NCBI GenBank assembly: GCA_026874595.1
Contig: CM049317.1
Location: forward strand, 17,757,382 to 17,821,381
Reading direction: 5' to 3'
Source of the DNA: Sipunculus nudus
Taxonomy: Eukaryota; Annelida; Sipuncula; Golfingiida; Sipunculidae
Length of the DNA stretch: 64,000 nt
In this document: one piece after another, positions 50,930 through 62,153 of the stretch
Position numbering within the stretch: position 1 is the stretch's first letter
Layout: each line of letters begins with the position of its first letter
The notes under the pieces: model-generated
Seen by the model: the letters and a program-made list of their open reading frames with translations, nothing else
Told to the model about the DNA's origin: nothing
Databases searched by the model: none
Translations under genes and position numbers: made by a program

Positions 50930-51520
50930 GCCGTGAAAACTCATTAGGCACTGAGATTTGGATGGTTATAGTCTACTTGAATCGTGATTCAAGCTATATC
51001 GAGGAATGCATCATAATGGTCTCCCATCATGTTGCATAAATATATAATGGTAAAAAGCCCATTATCTTAACATTAGGCTACGAATGGTGAATTAATGAGA
51101 ATACATGTGAACTCACGACCCATACTGAATTTCCGTCTCTATGGCAAGGAGTCGATTACTTGTATCGCGTACAAGTTGGCTGCGTCCCGTAACCAGTGCA
51201 AGCCATGCTTACATTCATGGAGTCAGAAATACAACAAACATGGTAAGGGATAAACCAAATTGCTGAGTAAAAACGGAACTTTTTTCGCTCATGTTTGGTG
51301 TTGTGAGAAAGTAAACTGAAAAGCTAATGATTAGCCTAGTTTATGTCAATTGACAGTGTACCTGTAGGCCAATCAGAAATGACGAAAATATTTGCATCCT
51401 CTTGGACGCTTAAAATGCGTTACTCGCAGGAGGATGTAACGGCACTCTGACAGCCAATATGCTAGTTTCTAATGTCAGAGGCCCGGAATGGCGCTAGACT
51501 CACAGGCCCCTATCAGTTGT
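50930..51520 (+). repeat. Dispersed repeat R3, copy 2
   Basis: Matches 62,812-63,215. Shared blocks in order: AGCCGTGA, ATCGAGGAAT, ACAACAAACATG, GGAACTTTTTTCGCTCATG, TTTGGT, AGAAAGTAAAC, TGACAGTGTACCTG, TCAGAAATGACGAAAATATT and TAAAATGCGTTACTC. Both copies lie in the same orientation. No protein frame is conserved. Confidence 0.75.
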
Positions 51521-54311
51521 TCTAGAAGGCCTGAGTGTCATGTTGTCATGGCTACCAATAATAGGAAAATGATACATGGCACACAATCTTGAAAATCGGG
51601 TCAAGTTAAAAAAATAAAATCAGGTTCAAACCTGCCATCTGTGACATTTACGTTTACCAACGAGAACATATCAGCCATTTTAGAGATCCGTTTCGAACAC
51701 GGAAGGAAGGAAGAAAACAGTTCTCGTTGATGGTTTTTTGCACCACATTGGACCTAAATAAGAAGAATTATAAACCCAAATATACAAAAAACGTGAAGCA
51801 CATCAATCAACCCTTATAATCCTCCATCCATTATAAAGTTTCTAAAAAGCAGTCAAGTCATATTGAGCAGGTATAATTAATGGTTATCTCTTTCTACCTG
51901 GTTTAATGCAGAGGGGGTTGTCCCATTGCCTAAACTTACATCTAACAGAATTAATGCACCTTCAGTGATAAAACTAACACAGATAATCCTTTCTCCTGAG
52001 TTCCCTGTGCCAAATTTTAAACATAAATCCGCCACGTATGTGGATATAAAAGACCATATAATTTTCAAGGCATTTGTGGCAGTTATAATTATTTGATAAA
52101 ATAGATGAAAAGATAGAAAATCGTCCAGATGTACCAGTGGTATATGTTTTGATCAGTATAAAACTAGGGTGTATGCATTGTAAGATGACTTGGTATAAAG
52201 CACACCCCCGGGAACTGCAAGGTGTGATTTTCACCGGTGTAGTGGGTTGAAATTACCCCTCCTCAGATTACCCCGGGGGGGGGGGATTCAAGATATAAAG
52301 ACCCCCAACCCCTCTAACTTGAAATCGATTGCAGATTACCCTTTATGATTTCAAATCATCCCTTCAATATACATGTAGTTGTTAATTTATGTTTATTTTT
52401 TTTCCAAATAATATTATTATTCTTGATTTTCCAAATTTAGTTTGAATTTTTGTATATCTAATATTAGCATGTGATGTGTTTGGCGCTTTGGGTAAGTGTT
52501 TGAGTCAATAAAAATATAGTCAACAATATAATTAACATTTTGCGGCAACCTTTTTCAGATTGATGCCATCGTTTTAATTTGGTATTTTTCGCGTAGTTGG
52601 TTGTAAAGATCAGCTAAAGCATAAGACTTTACCATTTAATCAAATAAGCAAAGTGGTAATCTTGACAGTGTTTTGGTAAATTAGGTCCAGACTACCCCCG
52701 GGGGCAATTTGAAATCGATTTCAGATTACGGGAGCAGGGAATTACACCGGTATAGTTCGCGTATACAGCGGTCAACTCTGCTTTAATTCGATCAACTAAC
52801 TGGATAATCAAACAGAAAGAAAATAGCATGCAACCCGATCTTGTTCTAGACAAACAGTCCTCGAACGTTTAACCTTATTAGCAGGTATGCAAACATCACC
52901 CCACCTGATCATAAGGCCGCACACAAATAATTGTTCTAGGGACCAGCGCGCATTTTTTTTTCAGGTATAAATTTGTTTACGGTGATACGCACTTTTTCCA
53001 CGGTGTTTGTTTGCTGTAAAATAATGCTCTGTGCCGAGTCACTTAAGATTAAGCTTTATATGTATCAATAATTAAAAATATTTTTAATAAAAGTATCAAT
53101 GAAATTAATTAACCTTTGTGTTTGACCTGTCCACATGCACTATTTAATCATAGTCACACATTTTCGTAAAAGTCAGCAATATAATAAAGCATTTTGTCTC
53201 AGCCAGTACCTTAAAAAAATAAAATCCATGTATAGGAAAACTCAGTTATTATATTTTGGTGAGGCCTGACAGAATATACTAAGCTGCACAGGTATTCAAC
53301 ATAGTAAAAGAAAATTTACACGGAATATAGCTAATCATAGCAGCCTGAATCTGTGAAAGTGAACGGAACTAATGCAGGTATAAACTCAGTGCAATTGTAC
53401 ATGCCCCGGGTACTAAAAATAAATAGCGACGGTACCCCGCCCGAATGATTGATGTTTCGTATACTGCACTATGAAATAAGCTTATAGCCAAGCATACACG
53501 TCAACAAAAGTATATTAAGTGAGTATGATTAATCGTGTTCTATGCTTACACGGTCTATTAAAGAGGGGACGTCGCATTCACGCGTCCGTGTGTATAAATA
53601 GGTAGTTAGAACACCTTGAGGCAAGGGCAACGTTATCAATTGTTATAAATAATTTTACACCCGTATGTCTACATTCCTCTGGTTTTCCCGGATACCCCTA
53701 TCCCGATTAATTTATAAATTTTCAGATGACCATTCCGGGGCGCGGGAATTCAAACCCTACCTCTCTGAATTATGTCACTCTGTCTGTATTGTGTATGTCT
53801 CCTTAATCTGTAAACTACGAATCGTCTCCAATTGAAATGTATCACAACTTTAGACTGTCACTTCCACATGTAGTTTTCTAGAAAACTATTGAAATATATA
53901 TACTTTTAAGAAAATTATCTCCAAAAACCAGGAGGACACAGGTTGGTGGATGGCGGCAGGACAAAGGTCTACTGCCCCTGACTGTCTTGTTACTGTAATC
54001 AAAGAGTAAATTTCCTACACAATTTAAATTTTATTACCTCATAATGGCCCCAGAAACAAAACAAGTGTATTTTAAAAATCAATGTCAGTTCGATCGCCGC
54101 AAGGTGAATTGGATATCCTTCTCTTTAAATATGTATTCGCTTCATCAGTAGTTCGTCATTTTGATTACTTATCAGGTTAATACATTACGTCGGAGGTGTA
54201 AAATCACGTTTATTTGTCAATCATTTGCTCGCTAAAGCTGGTTCACAACCAAATTACTTATATAGCACTCACATTGACATGTATGAATAGCCATGCTGGT
54301 TCATAGTTTAT
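51521..54311. other. Unassigned stretch with one possible MITE
   Basis: No gene-like frame. The only structure noted is at 52,205-52,755. Confidence 0.4.
52205..52755. repeat. Possible MITE or paired CCCCGGGG repeat
   Basis: GAAATCGATTGCAGATTAC (52,321) recurs as GAAATCGATTTCAGATTAC (52,711), TTCACCGGTGTAG (52,230) as TTACACCGGTATAG (52,741), and both regions carry a CCCCGGGGG block. The borders are not fixed by a target duplication. Confidence 0.4.
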
Positions 54312-54429
54312 AGATGGAAAGGGTATACACATAAAAGTCGGCTCTGTGGTTAAAGCAGCCGCACCAGAATCGGAAGATCATGGGTTCGTATCTCACTGGC
54401 AGTCAGCCGACTTTTCTGTGTACACCCTT

Positions 54430-54436
<7 letters not shown>
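54312..54436 (+). mobile_element. Palindrome enclosing a tRNA-like SINE core (125 bp)
   Basis: Arms 54,312-54,343 and 54,405-54,436 agree at 30 of 32 positions (AGATGGAAAGGGT...AAAGTCGGCT). The enclosed sequence has an A-box-like TGTGGTTAAAGC and a B-box-like GGGTTCGTATC at tRNA-like spacing, with GGCT at its start and AGCC at its end. It is followed at once by (CT)n and (AT)n. A genuine tRNA is unlikely: the acceptor arm is far too long and the T-loop is imperfect. Confidence 0.65.

Positions 54437-54503
<67 letters not shown>
54434..54503. repeat. (CT)n(AT)n microsatellite
   Basis: About 23 CT followed by about 12 AT dinucleotides, directly on the right arm of the palindrome. Confidence 0.95.
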
Positions 54504-57463
54504 ATTAAGCACACTGTCTTAAAAACTGAGGTAAGTAGCTACCGATATCCATGAACCATAATCTGGCCTGTTCCCCGAGTACATCTATATTATAAATGGT
54601 GGTGGCAATGCACGCCTCGAATATACACGTTATGGCCTTGATCTGTCGGGAAAGATGACAATTGTGTCCAAAGAGGCAATTTCCTTCTTTCTTAACTTAA
54701 CTTAACTTAACTTAATTAACCCAGAGATATTTTATATCATTTTCGCAGGGTTTATCAAATTATGGAAATACTTCAACAATATTATGAATAAATGTATATT
54801 GCTAGTAAACAGAAGTAATGACAGCTTTTGGCCTATGTCAAACGCAGTCTACGAACAAAAACCTTTGGTTTCTCGCCAAACTTCATTAGCTTCACACCGA
54901 CCATGAATGCGTGGTTATACAAGATAGTGACAACAAAATGAGGAAAATGCATGCAATAACGCTGTCTTGTGATGCATACATACCTACATGGTTTCACACG
55001 AGCACGAATCCCTATGACGAGAATAATACTCACAGAACTCACAGAAGCAATGCACGCCTGAGGATATTGTGAATATAAAGGTCGAGAGAAACTTGCATCC
55101 GTAGGTAAGACTGATTTCTGAATCCTGTTTGAAATTGTATTTTAAGCACGTTTTATGGCATATTTGTAGCATTTTAGTACAGTGTTTATAAGCTACCTTT
55201 TGGTAGCACGAGTCGTCTCAAGTCGTTATTTTAACATACATTTAGCGCTCTGTTGGAGGACTCTGAATTTAATGAACTGTAAGACTGCCTTTGAATGAGG
55301 ATATATCGTGCCATATCTTTTTGCAGAAACATTAAGTGGAAAGACAAAATAACTGGTTTCATTTAAAAAGGATAGACTCAAGTCTACAGGCATTTTCGTT
55401 TTATAATACGATAATAACCCTGTGATAAGAATGTTAGTCATGACTAAGTTGTCTAGGTTAGTCTTTTAGCACAAGAGGTTAGGGATAATCCTGAAGTAAT
55501 AATCTGTCCCTTAGACATGAGGCGATTTTGCTGAGAATTAAAACGCAACGGGTCTGGTATATCCGATAAATCCTATATAAATTAGCTGCCTTCCGCCACC
55601 CGAATTTCGCAATACTAATAGAAAAAAATTAACACATCCCGTATCAAGAACTACAAAATTATAAAATCTCACGTGAATTTAATTATCTTCATGCTAGAAT
55701 AGTTGATAACGGAGACATTTCAGTCATACAGTAGCCTAAATATAACGTCAGTAAACACGTCCTCTCGGAAACCGTATGCGAGACTGCCTAGGACTTATAA
55801 CCAGCGCATATTTAATCACTGTACAACCGATGAACACAAATTGTCTTTAATGATGCCAGGTACCAGTCTACAAATTTTCAGGGGATTTTTTTTCTGCATG
55901 AACATATAAAGAGACAAGAGTTATTATTTATAGAGAAAAAAATGAAGCGCCCCTATTTGAACCACTTTTGGATACCTTCATGGTGGCAGATGAAACTACA
56001 GTTGATTTCTCACAGGCATTGATGCTGACGAACAGTAAGGAGGTATTTTGCGCCACCAGACTCCGTATTTTAAATATATATATTCAATTGTAATTCAAGA
56101 ACAAATACGACTTTTATTTTTTTATTTGAAATACTTCCATCCAGTTAATATTTTGATCCGACAGCTGATCACTTGTGAACAGCTGTCCAATTGTGACTGG
56201 TATCTTGACCCTGTCCGTTTATTAAAAAAGGCCTGTGAGTCATGTTTCCGTGACTAAGTGCATATGATTTGTTGATGCGTAGCCTTGCGGTGCGACTTGG
56301 ACTGCAAATACATACAACAGATACTTCTCAAATTGATCAATATAAGGACAGATTGCTGTGTAAGTCAACCTCTTAATAAATGTTTGAAGCGGAAGCTATG
56401 GATGCTTATTGCCGTGCAGTTTTTTATATTTAGGCCAACTATTAGTGACTAAGAAAAAAGGCCTTTTTTGTTTTCTTACCAAAAGGAAAACAGTTTACGT
56501 TCATGATCGCACTTTCCGTACATTTAGAAGAGAGTGACAACGCTGACAAACGGTCATTGACCTCATCGGAGCACTATAAATGTGGCCATATTCCTTACGT
56601 GGCAGTTGTGGACAATTATAGTCGAACGCTAGCTGGATGATTTCACTCGGGTGATCAAAAGCCGTCAGACAGATATCACTATATCCATGCTATTGAACAA
56701 ACGTTATACGAAAAATACTAAAGTATAGTCTAAAGTATACCAGAGAGAAAAAAATAGGATACGGACAGCGCATTGCCATTGCAATTCTTGACAAACAATG
56801 TATACCTGACATTCATCCGAGCTGGATACATTTTCACCATGTTTTCCGATTGGGAAATGTCATATTATTCAGTTTCTGCTCTGTATAACATATCCGCTAT
56901 ATCATATATCAATGTTATCAACGTAAACGTGCCAAAAAGCCCTCTGCAAGAATAACTTTAATTGTAACCTTAACCTTTGACCCTTTGTTGCACACAACAC
57001 ATTCTACAGAAGGCACACCAACACAGCTGATAGCCTTAAAATGTAGCCGTTCATTCATGCTTTTTGATTTGTAAAAAAATTAAACGGTGACGTCACTTTT
57101 CATAATTTCCTTATAACTTGAAATGTGTGGATCTTTACCACACTTGCCAAAGATCCACACTTGCCACTGCACCCCATTGGTCGTAAATGGCAGGTTCTCT
57201 TAAAGCTTTCCTGGCTAGGTCAACTGATTCCTGAGGTAATACGTATTAACAGGAAAACCTCCCCAATCTTATTACTTTTCTCAAGAATGCCTCCAAGAAG
57301 CAGGTTAGTACAGAAATGGTCACAAGGGAATTTCATCATAGTTTCCTTAATCTATTTTTTATGGGTAATAGATAAGGAGAAACATTACATTTAAAAATAT
57401 CACGTGGTTTGCCAAAGTCACTGAAACAGGAAAAAAAAAGATTTAAAGTGACAGAATCCAATC
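54504..57463. other. Unassigned stretch upstream of the SLC26 exon
   Basis: Expected to hold the first intron, and possibly the first exon and promoter, of the SLC26 gene, but no donor-bounded exon could be chosen with confidence. A TTAACTTAAC-type pentamer repeat lies at about 54,690-54,716. CACTATAAATG near 56,572 is TATA-like but unremarkable in AT-rich DNA. Confidence 0.4.
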
Positions 57464-57592
57464 ATGATTTGAGGATTAAGCGTGGTCCATAAAAAGTTAT
57501 CCCACGTTGAACTTTCCACTTTCCCCTGCCACCGAACCCTCCGCATATAGAACTTTTTCCTGCACGTTGTTCTCAGAGTACTCCCATTCCCA
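57464..57592 (+). repeat. Dispersed repeat R5, copy 2
   Basis: Partner of 28,119-28,260: GATTTGAGGATTAAGCGTGG, AAAAAGTTATCCCACG, CCACTTTCCCC and GTTGTTCTCAGAGTAC. It lies in the presumed first intron of the SLC26 gene. Confidence 0.45.
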
Positions 57593-57921
57593 TGTGTAGC
57601 CCGGGCAATTTATATTTCCGGTTTCAGCTTTGATTACACACTAAAACCCGTATGTCACAGGTCGAATGTAGAAATTATTGGTATAGCGGTAGTATTAATA
57701 ACGATACTTATGAACAGTTGGAGATAATAAACAAGGGATTTATGTGTGTCAGCTGGAAGGATTTGGTATCACTAAAATGGTATAAACGTTAGGATTGAAT
57801 TACAATAGCAAATGCAAGTTTCCTCCTTATACCAGAGGTGTTAGTTCCAACATACAGAAAAAAAAATCCTGAAATGATCTATCTTACTTCTTAACCATTC
57901 CATCCAATTTTGTCTGTTTAT

Positions 57922-57974
57922 TTTATTATTATTATTATTAATATTATTATTATTATTATTATTTTGCATTTTAG
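57922..57974 (+). other. Candidate 3' splice site (acceptor) of the SLC26 exon
   Basis: An ATT microsatellite (57,922-57,965) leads into TTTTGCATTTTAG, a good acceptor, with AG at 57,973-57,974. The SLC26 frame is open from 57,975 and the in-frame TAG is the acceptor itself, so the frame opens exactly where the exon would begin. This suggests at least one upstream exon. The T-rich tract serves as the polypyrimidine tract. Acceptor use is inferred. Confidence 0.6.
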
Positions 57975-58061
57975 GCGGAAACCCTTCAATCCCAGCCCGA
58001 GGCTGGACAGTTGCTGAGCGAAGATAAAGACCAGTTATCAGAGGATCACCATCAGAACAAG

Positions 58062-60176
58062 ATGGAGGAAGGACAAGTGTTCATATCCAGACCAGCCTAC
58101 AACAAGGTCCAATTTGATGAGATGTTCGAATTTCACGCAGAAAACGTACCAGCTTCGACGAAAATCAAAGAATTTCTAAGGAATAAATGTGCTTGCTCTG
58201 GGGCTTGCGTGAAGGATAAGCTACTTGGGATTTTCCCTTTTATTACTGTACTGAGGACATATAAGTGGAAGGGTTGGTTGTTGATGGATCTGGTCGCTGG
58301 TATAACAGTAGGAGTGATCCATGTCCCACAGAGCATGGGGTTCGCCCTCCTGACGGAAGTTCCGCCAGTCTACGGTCTGTACTCTTCCTTCTTCCCGCTC
58401 GTTTTGTATTTTCTCTTCGGCACCTCCCGTCACATTAGCGTTGGCACCATGGCCGTCATCAGCTTGATGATTGGTTCTGTGGTAGACCGTGAAGTCAGTG
58501 GATTCTCGGGAATCCGAAACGGCACGAACGCCACATCTACGAGGGAACTGAATGATTTCAAAGTGAACATCGCCACTTCCGTTTCGCTCATCGCCGGGGC
58601 TTTCCAGCTCAGTATGAGCTTTCTACAGCTTGGAGTGATTACAAAACTGATGTCGTCGCCGTTTGTTGGAGGATTTACCGCCGGGGCTACTTTTCATATC
58701 ATCACCAGTCAGGTCAGGTTCATGCTCGGCTTGCGGAACTTAAAGAAAATCTCTGGAATCTTCCGTCTGCCGTTGTCTTACATAGACTTCTTCAGGAACA
58801 TCACAACAACCAACATTCCGACGCTTATCATTAGTCTCATATGTATCTTTGTTTTGGTTCTTATCAAAGAGGTAATTAATGACAGAGTGAAAAAGAAAAT
58901 TAAAATACCTCTCCCCGCGGAACTCTTCGTCGTGATAATTGCAACGCTAGCGTCTCATTTCGGCAGATTTGAGAGTGTATATGGAGTCAAAATTATAGGT
59001 GAAATTCCTTCAGGGATTCCTACACCAAGAGTCCCTTCGATGCATAACGCCCAGTCTTACATCATGGAGGGATTTCTAATAGCCATAGTTAGTTTCACAA
59101 TATCAATATCTTTGGCTAAGATTTTCACAGAAAAATACAACTATGAAGTTGATGACAATCAAGAATTGTTTGCTTACGGTATGTGTTATGGCGTCAGTTC
59201 GTTTTTTAACTGCTTCTATGGAGCGGTGGCGCCACCTAGATGTTTCGCGCACGAGTCCTCAGGAGGAAAATCGCAGGTCGCCAGTCTATTTTCAGCTCTT
59301 CTTGTACTGCTAGTGATGCTGGTGCTCGGACCTTTGTTTCAGTCACTCCCTAATGCCACGTTGGCCACTATTATTTGCGTGGCGTTGCTACCGGTACTGA
59401 AATCATTTCGTATTCTGAAGATGTATTGGAAAGTGAACAAATGTGATTTCTGCGTGTGGTTACTCACGTGGCTTTCTGTTACCTTTCTGGACATCAACGT
59501 TGGTCTCGCTATTGGAATCGGGCTGTCTCTGCTCATGCTTCCATTTAGCAGCATGTTTCTTGCTCGTGGGTCTCTATTGGGTCGAGCACCAAACAGTGAA
59601 CTTTACGCGCCATCAGAGAGGTACAAACACGTGCAGTCTATACCCTGGATCAGAGTGATCCGCTTTGAGCAGCCCTTATTCTACATGACCACTGATCAGT
59701 TCAAGAGACACATTTTTGAACATACTTTCAAACCAATCCCGCCACCGAAGGAAAAGAACCCCCGTAAAAGCAAAGGGGATTCTGAAAAGAAAACACCAAA
59801 GGATGAATCTAATGGTGCAGTAACACAAGATGAAGAGAAGAAGATTAATATATACACTTTGGACATAGAACACAAAGATATCGATCAAGAGGCAATAAAA
59901 GAAAATTTTCAGGAGGTTCGCTGCATTATCGTGGATGTTTTTTCTGTGAGTTACATTGACATTATGGGACTTAACCTGCTCAAGTTGCTGCACAAGGACT
60001 ATAAAGCTGCCGGCGTTAAACTGGTCCTAGCGGGGTGCACGGAGGATATTGAGAAGAAACTACAGGCCAGTGGAGCTCATATCGAACTGTACCCCAGCAT
60101 TGAGGATGCCGCTGTGAATAACATCACGGGCATAGTGAAACTGCCAACTCTGAACACTGAACAGACAGTTTTGTAA
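58062..60176 (+). CDS. SLC26-family anion exchanger (prestin/SLC26A6-like)
   Basis: Multi-pass membrane protein expected to exchange anions such as chloride, bicarbonate, sulfate or oxalate at the plasma membrane. From ATG 58,062 (A at -3, G at +4) it has 704 residues; SLC26 proteins are usually 700-800. The frame is open from the acceptor at 57,975, so up to 29 more residues plus an upstream exon are possible; TTG at 58,011 is not a likely start. Transmembrane domain is about residues 54-495, with VPQSMGFALL at 89-98, the sulfate-transporter signature PVYGLYSSFFP at 102-112, GTSRHISVGT at 120-129 and glycosylation sites N153 and N156. A STAS domain spans about 513-690, split by a lysine-rich linker (560-595), with VDVFSVSYIDIMG at 624-636. 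The tail QTVL is a class I PDZ-type ligand. No intron interrupts the CDS. Paralogue identity and substrate are not determined. Confidence 0.95.
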   Translation: MEEGQVFISRPAYNKVQFDEMFEFHAENVPASTKIKEFLRNKCACSGACVKDKLLGIFPFITVLRTYKWKGWLLMDLVAGITVGVIHVPQSMGFALLTEVPPVYGLYSSFFPLVLYFLFGTSRHISVGTMAVISLMIGSVVDREVSGFSGIRNGTNATSTRELNDFKVNIATSVSLIAGAFQLSMSFLQLGVITKLMSSPFVGGFTAGATFHIITSQVRFMLGLRNLKKISGIFRLPLSYIDFFRNITTTNIPTLIISLICIFVLVLIKEVINDRVKKKIKIPLPAELFVVIIATLASHFGRFESVYGVKIIGEIPSGIPTPRVPSMHNAQSYIMEGFLIAIVSFTISISLAKIFTEKYNYEVDDNQELFAYGMCYGVSSFFNCFYGAVAPPRCFAHESSGGKSQVASLFSALLVLLVMLVLGPLFQSLPNATLATIICVALLPVLKSFRILKMYWKVNKCDFCVWLLTWLSVTFLDINVGLAIGIGLSLLMLPFSSMFLARGSLLGRAPNSELYAPSERYKHVQSIPWIRVIRFEQPLFYMTTDQFKRHIFEHTFKPIPPPKEKNPRKSKGDSEKKTPKDESNGAVTQDEEKKINIYTLDIEHKDIDQEAIKENFQEVRCIIVDVFSVSYIDIMGLNLLKLLHKDYKAAGVKLVLAGCTEDIEKKLQASGAHIELYPSIEDAAVNNITGIVKLPTLNTEQTVL

Positions 60177-60806
60177 GCTGAAGTATTGGAATAATCCCTT
60201 GGGTCTTCGGACTCCTCACATCGTGTTGAGGGTAGTTTTGCATAATCCTGATACAAGACAATGAAACGAACAAATGCATTAACACGGGTAAAAAGATGAT
60301 CTGCTTAGCGGAGGTAAAAAAAAAAGATCATTTTAGAGAAAGGTTTGTAATGCTGTTCTATTTAAAAGTTGTCAATGCACAGGAATTAACTTATAAGTGG
60401 TGATCGTGGGGTAAAACATGCGGATGGAATTGCAGCATATGATACAGGCGGTGACAAACAATGTGTCAAACATGGCAATTTAACCTCTCTGAGCCATTGG
60501 CTATACCGACGGATGTAAATCAGCTTTGCCTGGATAATGAATAACTTTCTTGAGGTAGTTTATCCTCTTCTACCGCTAGGTGTCGTCGCGGTTTACAACA
60601 AGGCTCGCCATCTTTGTCCTTATAAAGTGCCCTTATTTCATGGTTTTACTTTTTAATCTCCCTTTCCTTATTTTTTATGTTCCATACCTTCTTTGTTCGC
60701 TTTATGATACATGCATATTGTCTCGTATAACTAAGATTTTAAAATCAACGCATGTAATTACTCATTTGATTAGCTTTTGAGTATCGTATGTGTAGATATT
60801 ACAGTG

Positions 60807-60812
60807 AATAAA
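60807..60812 (+). promoter_or_regulatory. Candidate poly(A) signal AATAAA, proximal
   Basis: AATAAA 630 bp after the SLC26 stop, followed by the GT-rich ATGTGTTGATG. Confidence 0.5.
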
Positions 60813-60875
60813 AATGTGTTGATGCCATTTCGTTCATGTTAACCATTGAAACCAAATTAAATATAAAGTCAAAAT

Positions 60876-60881
60876 AATAAA
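60876..60881 (+). promoter_or_regulatory. Candidate poly(A) signal AATAAA, distal
   Basis: AATAAA followed at once by GTGGTGTTTGTTAGG, a strong GT-rich downstream element. With this signal the 3' untranslated region would be about 720 bp. Both signals are plausible alternatives. Confidence 0.5.
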
Positions 60882-62070
60882 GTGGTGTTTGTTAGGAGGA
60901 CAGGTATGCAAATAGTATAGACATATCATGGTTTTCCCATGGCCCAGAATTAATTTTATCCTTTTCATAATCATCATCATACTATAATTCACGGGAATCT
61001 GTTTGTCTGTCCGGATTCATTCGCAAGCTAGGGATCGCACGGTCGTCAAACTTCGTGGGAGGGTGCATCTTGGTCCGGGGAAGAACGAGTTTATATTTTT
61101 AAGGCGTTTCGTAAAGAAATGGCCTCGAAATCGATAAAAATATTATCATACTAATACCTGCGATGTGCCATGGCCATTCTCACATAGTGCGCCCACGTCG
61201 TCCTGAATCTCCTCTCGCTAACCAATCAAATCAAACCTGACATAGTCTGCCAAACATTCACTACGCGTCGGCCTTTTGTAAGCAGTCCGCTAAAGTCAAC
61301 ACAAATGAATGTTGTTCTGGTTAAACCGCTGGAACACAAATAAATGTTGTTCTGGGTTGACCGCTGGGACGAATTTAGACCGGGAACATCTCACGACTGC
61401 CCATATCCGCAATATGTCCCCCAATATTTGCACAAGTGAATCATGTTGCGGGTTAATCGTTCGGACGATTTTGCACGCGGAACATCTCACCCCTCGCCAA
61501 ATCACCAACATGTCCCGCAATTGGTGTCAGTGCATTTCAAACGCGCACGCCATGTCAGTGCTTACTCATAATTTAAGAAAAGTGTGGATGCAGGTACTAA
61601 TATGGGTAAATTCTAGTAATAATAATACACCGTTATATACAGAGTCATACATAGAAATTTGTAATTGTGTTTTATAAATATTGCTTTCATTCAAAGAAAG
61701 CTCATTTGTAGATCAATATTAGCTATTGATGTAATTATAGATCAAATTAGACAATGGTATCGTATTTCCGTCGTAGGATATCCCCATACATTGACGATTA
61801 TTGTTCATCTTATGGAAAGCGTGGCCTGAAATTTGAAAATGGTCTCTGAGCGTCTCGACGGGCTGTATCAGATACATTACCGAATACCCCCAATGTGACT
61901 TTTATTTATTCTTCTGAAAAAAAGCGTTTTTTATAATTATCTTTGGATTTAAAGAACGATGTATTGTATAAGAATAGTGTAAATATAATATTTCCACAGT
62001 TCTTGCGTATTTTGCTGAGTTCTTTGGCTGTGTGCTGAAAATGGTCAAATTATGCACATTGAATAGAGGT
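60882..62070. other. Unassigned stretch with a 98-bp duplication
   Basis: A 122-codon frame at 61,309-61,677 is generated by the tandem duplication at 61,307-61,540 and has no recognised domain. Confidence 0.4.
61307..61540 (+). repeat. Degenerate tandem repeat, about 98-bp unit
   Basis: AATGTTGTTCTGGGTTGACC, GGGACGAATTT, GGGAACATCTCAC and ATATGTCCCCCAAT recur about 98 bp later as ATCATGTTGCGGGTTAATCG, CGGACGATTTT, CGGAACATCTCAC and ACATGTCCCGCAAT. A partial third copy precedes at 61,307. Confidence 0.65.

Positions 62071-62141
<71 letters not shown>
62071..62141. repeat. (AC)n(AT)n(AG)n microsatellite
   Basis: AC, then a short AT tract, then about 19 AG dinucleotides. Confidence 0.95.
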
Positions 62142-62143
<2 letters not shown>

Positions 62144-62153
62144 TAGAGATTGC

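Noticed and set aside
54341-54406. Functional tRNA gene
   Set aside because: A-box and B-box-like motifs exist, but the acceptor arm extends into a 32-bp palindrome and the T-arm and anticodon stem do not pair properly.
56572-56582. TATA-like motif as SLC26 promoter
   Set aside because: Position upstream of the exon is suitable, but TATAAA is frequent in AT-rich DNA and no donor-bounded first exon could be linked to it.
59222-59240. GGTGGCGCCACC in the SLC26 CDS as a piece of the 340-bp repeat
   Set aside because: The match is limited to the 12-bp palindrome and about two bases; surrounding sequence is ordinary SLC26 coding sequence, so chance is the simpler explanation.
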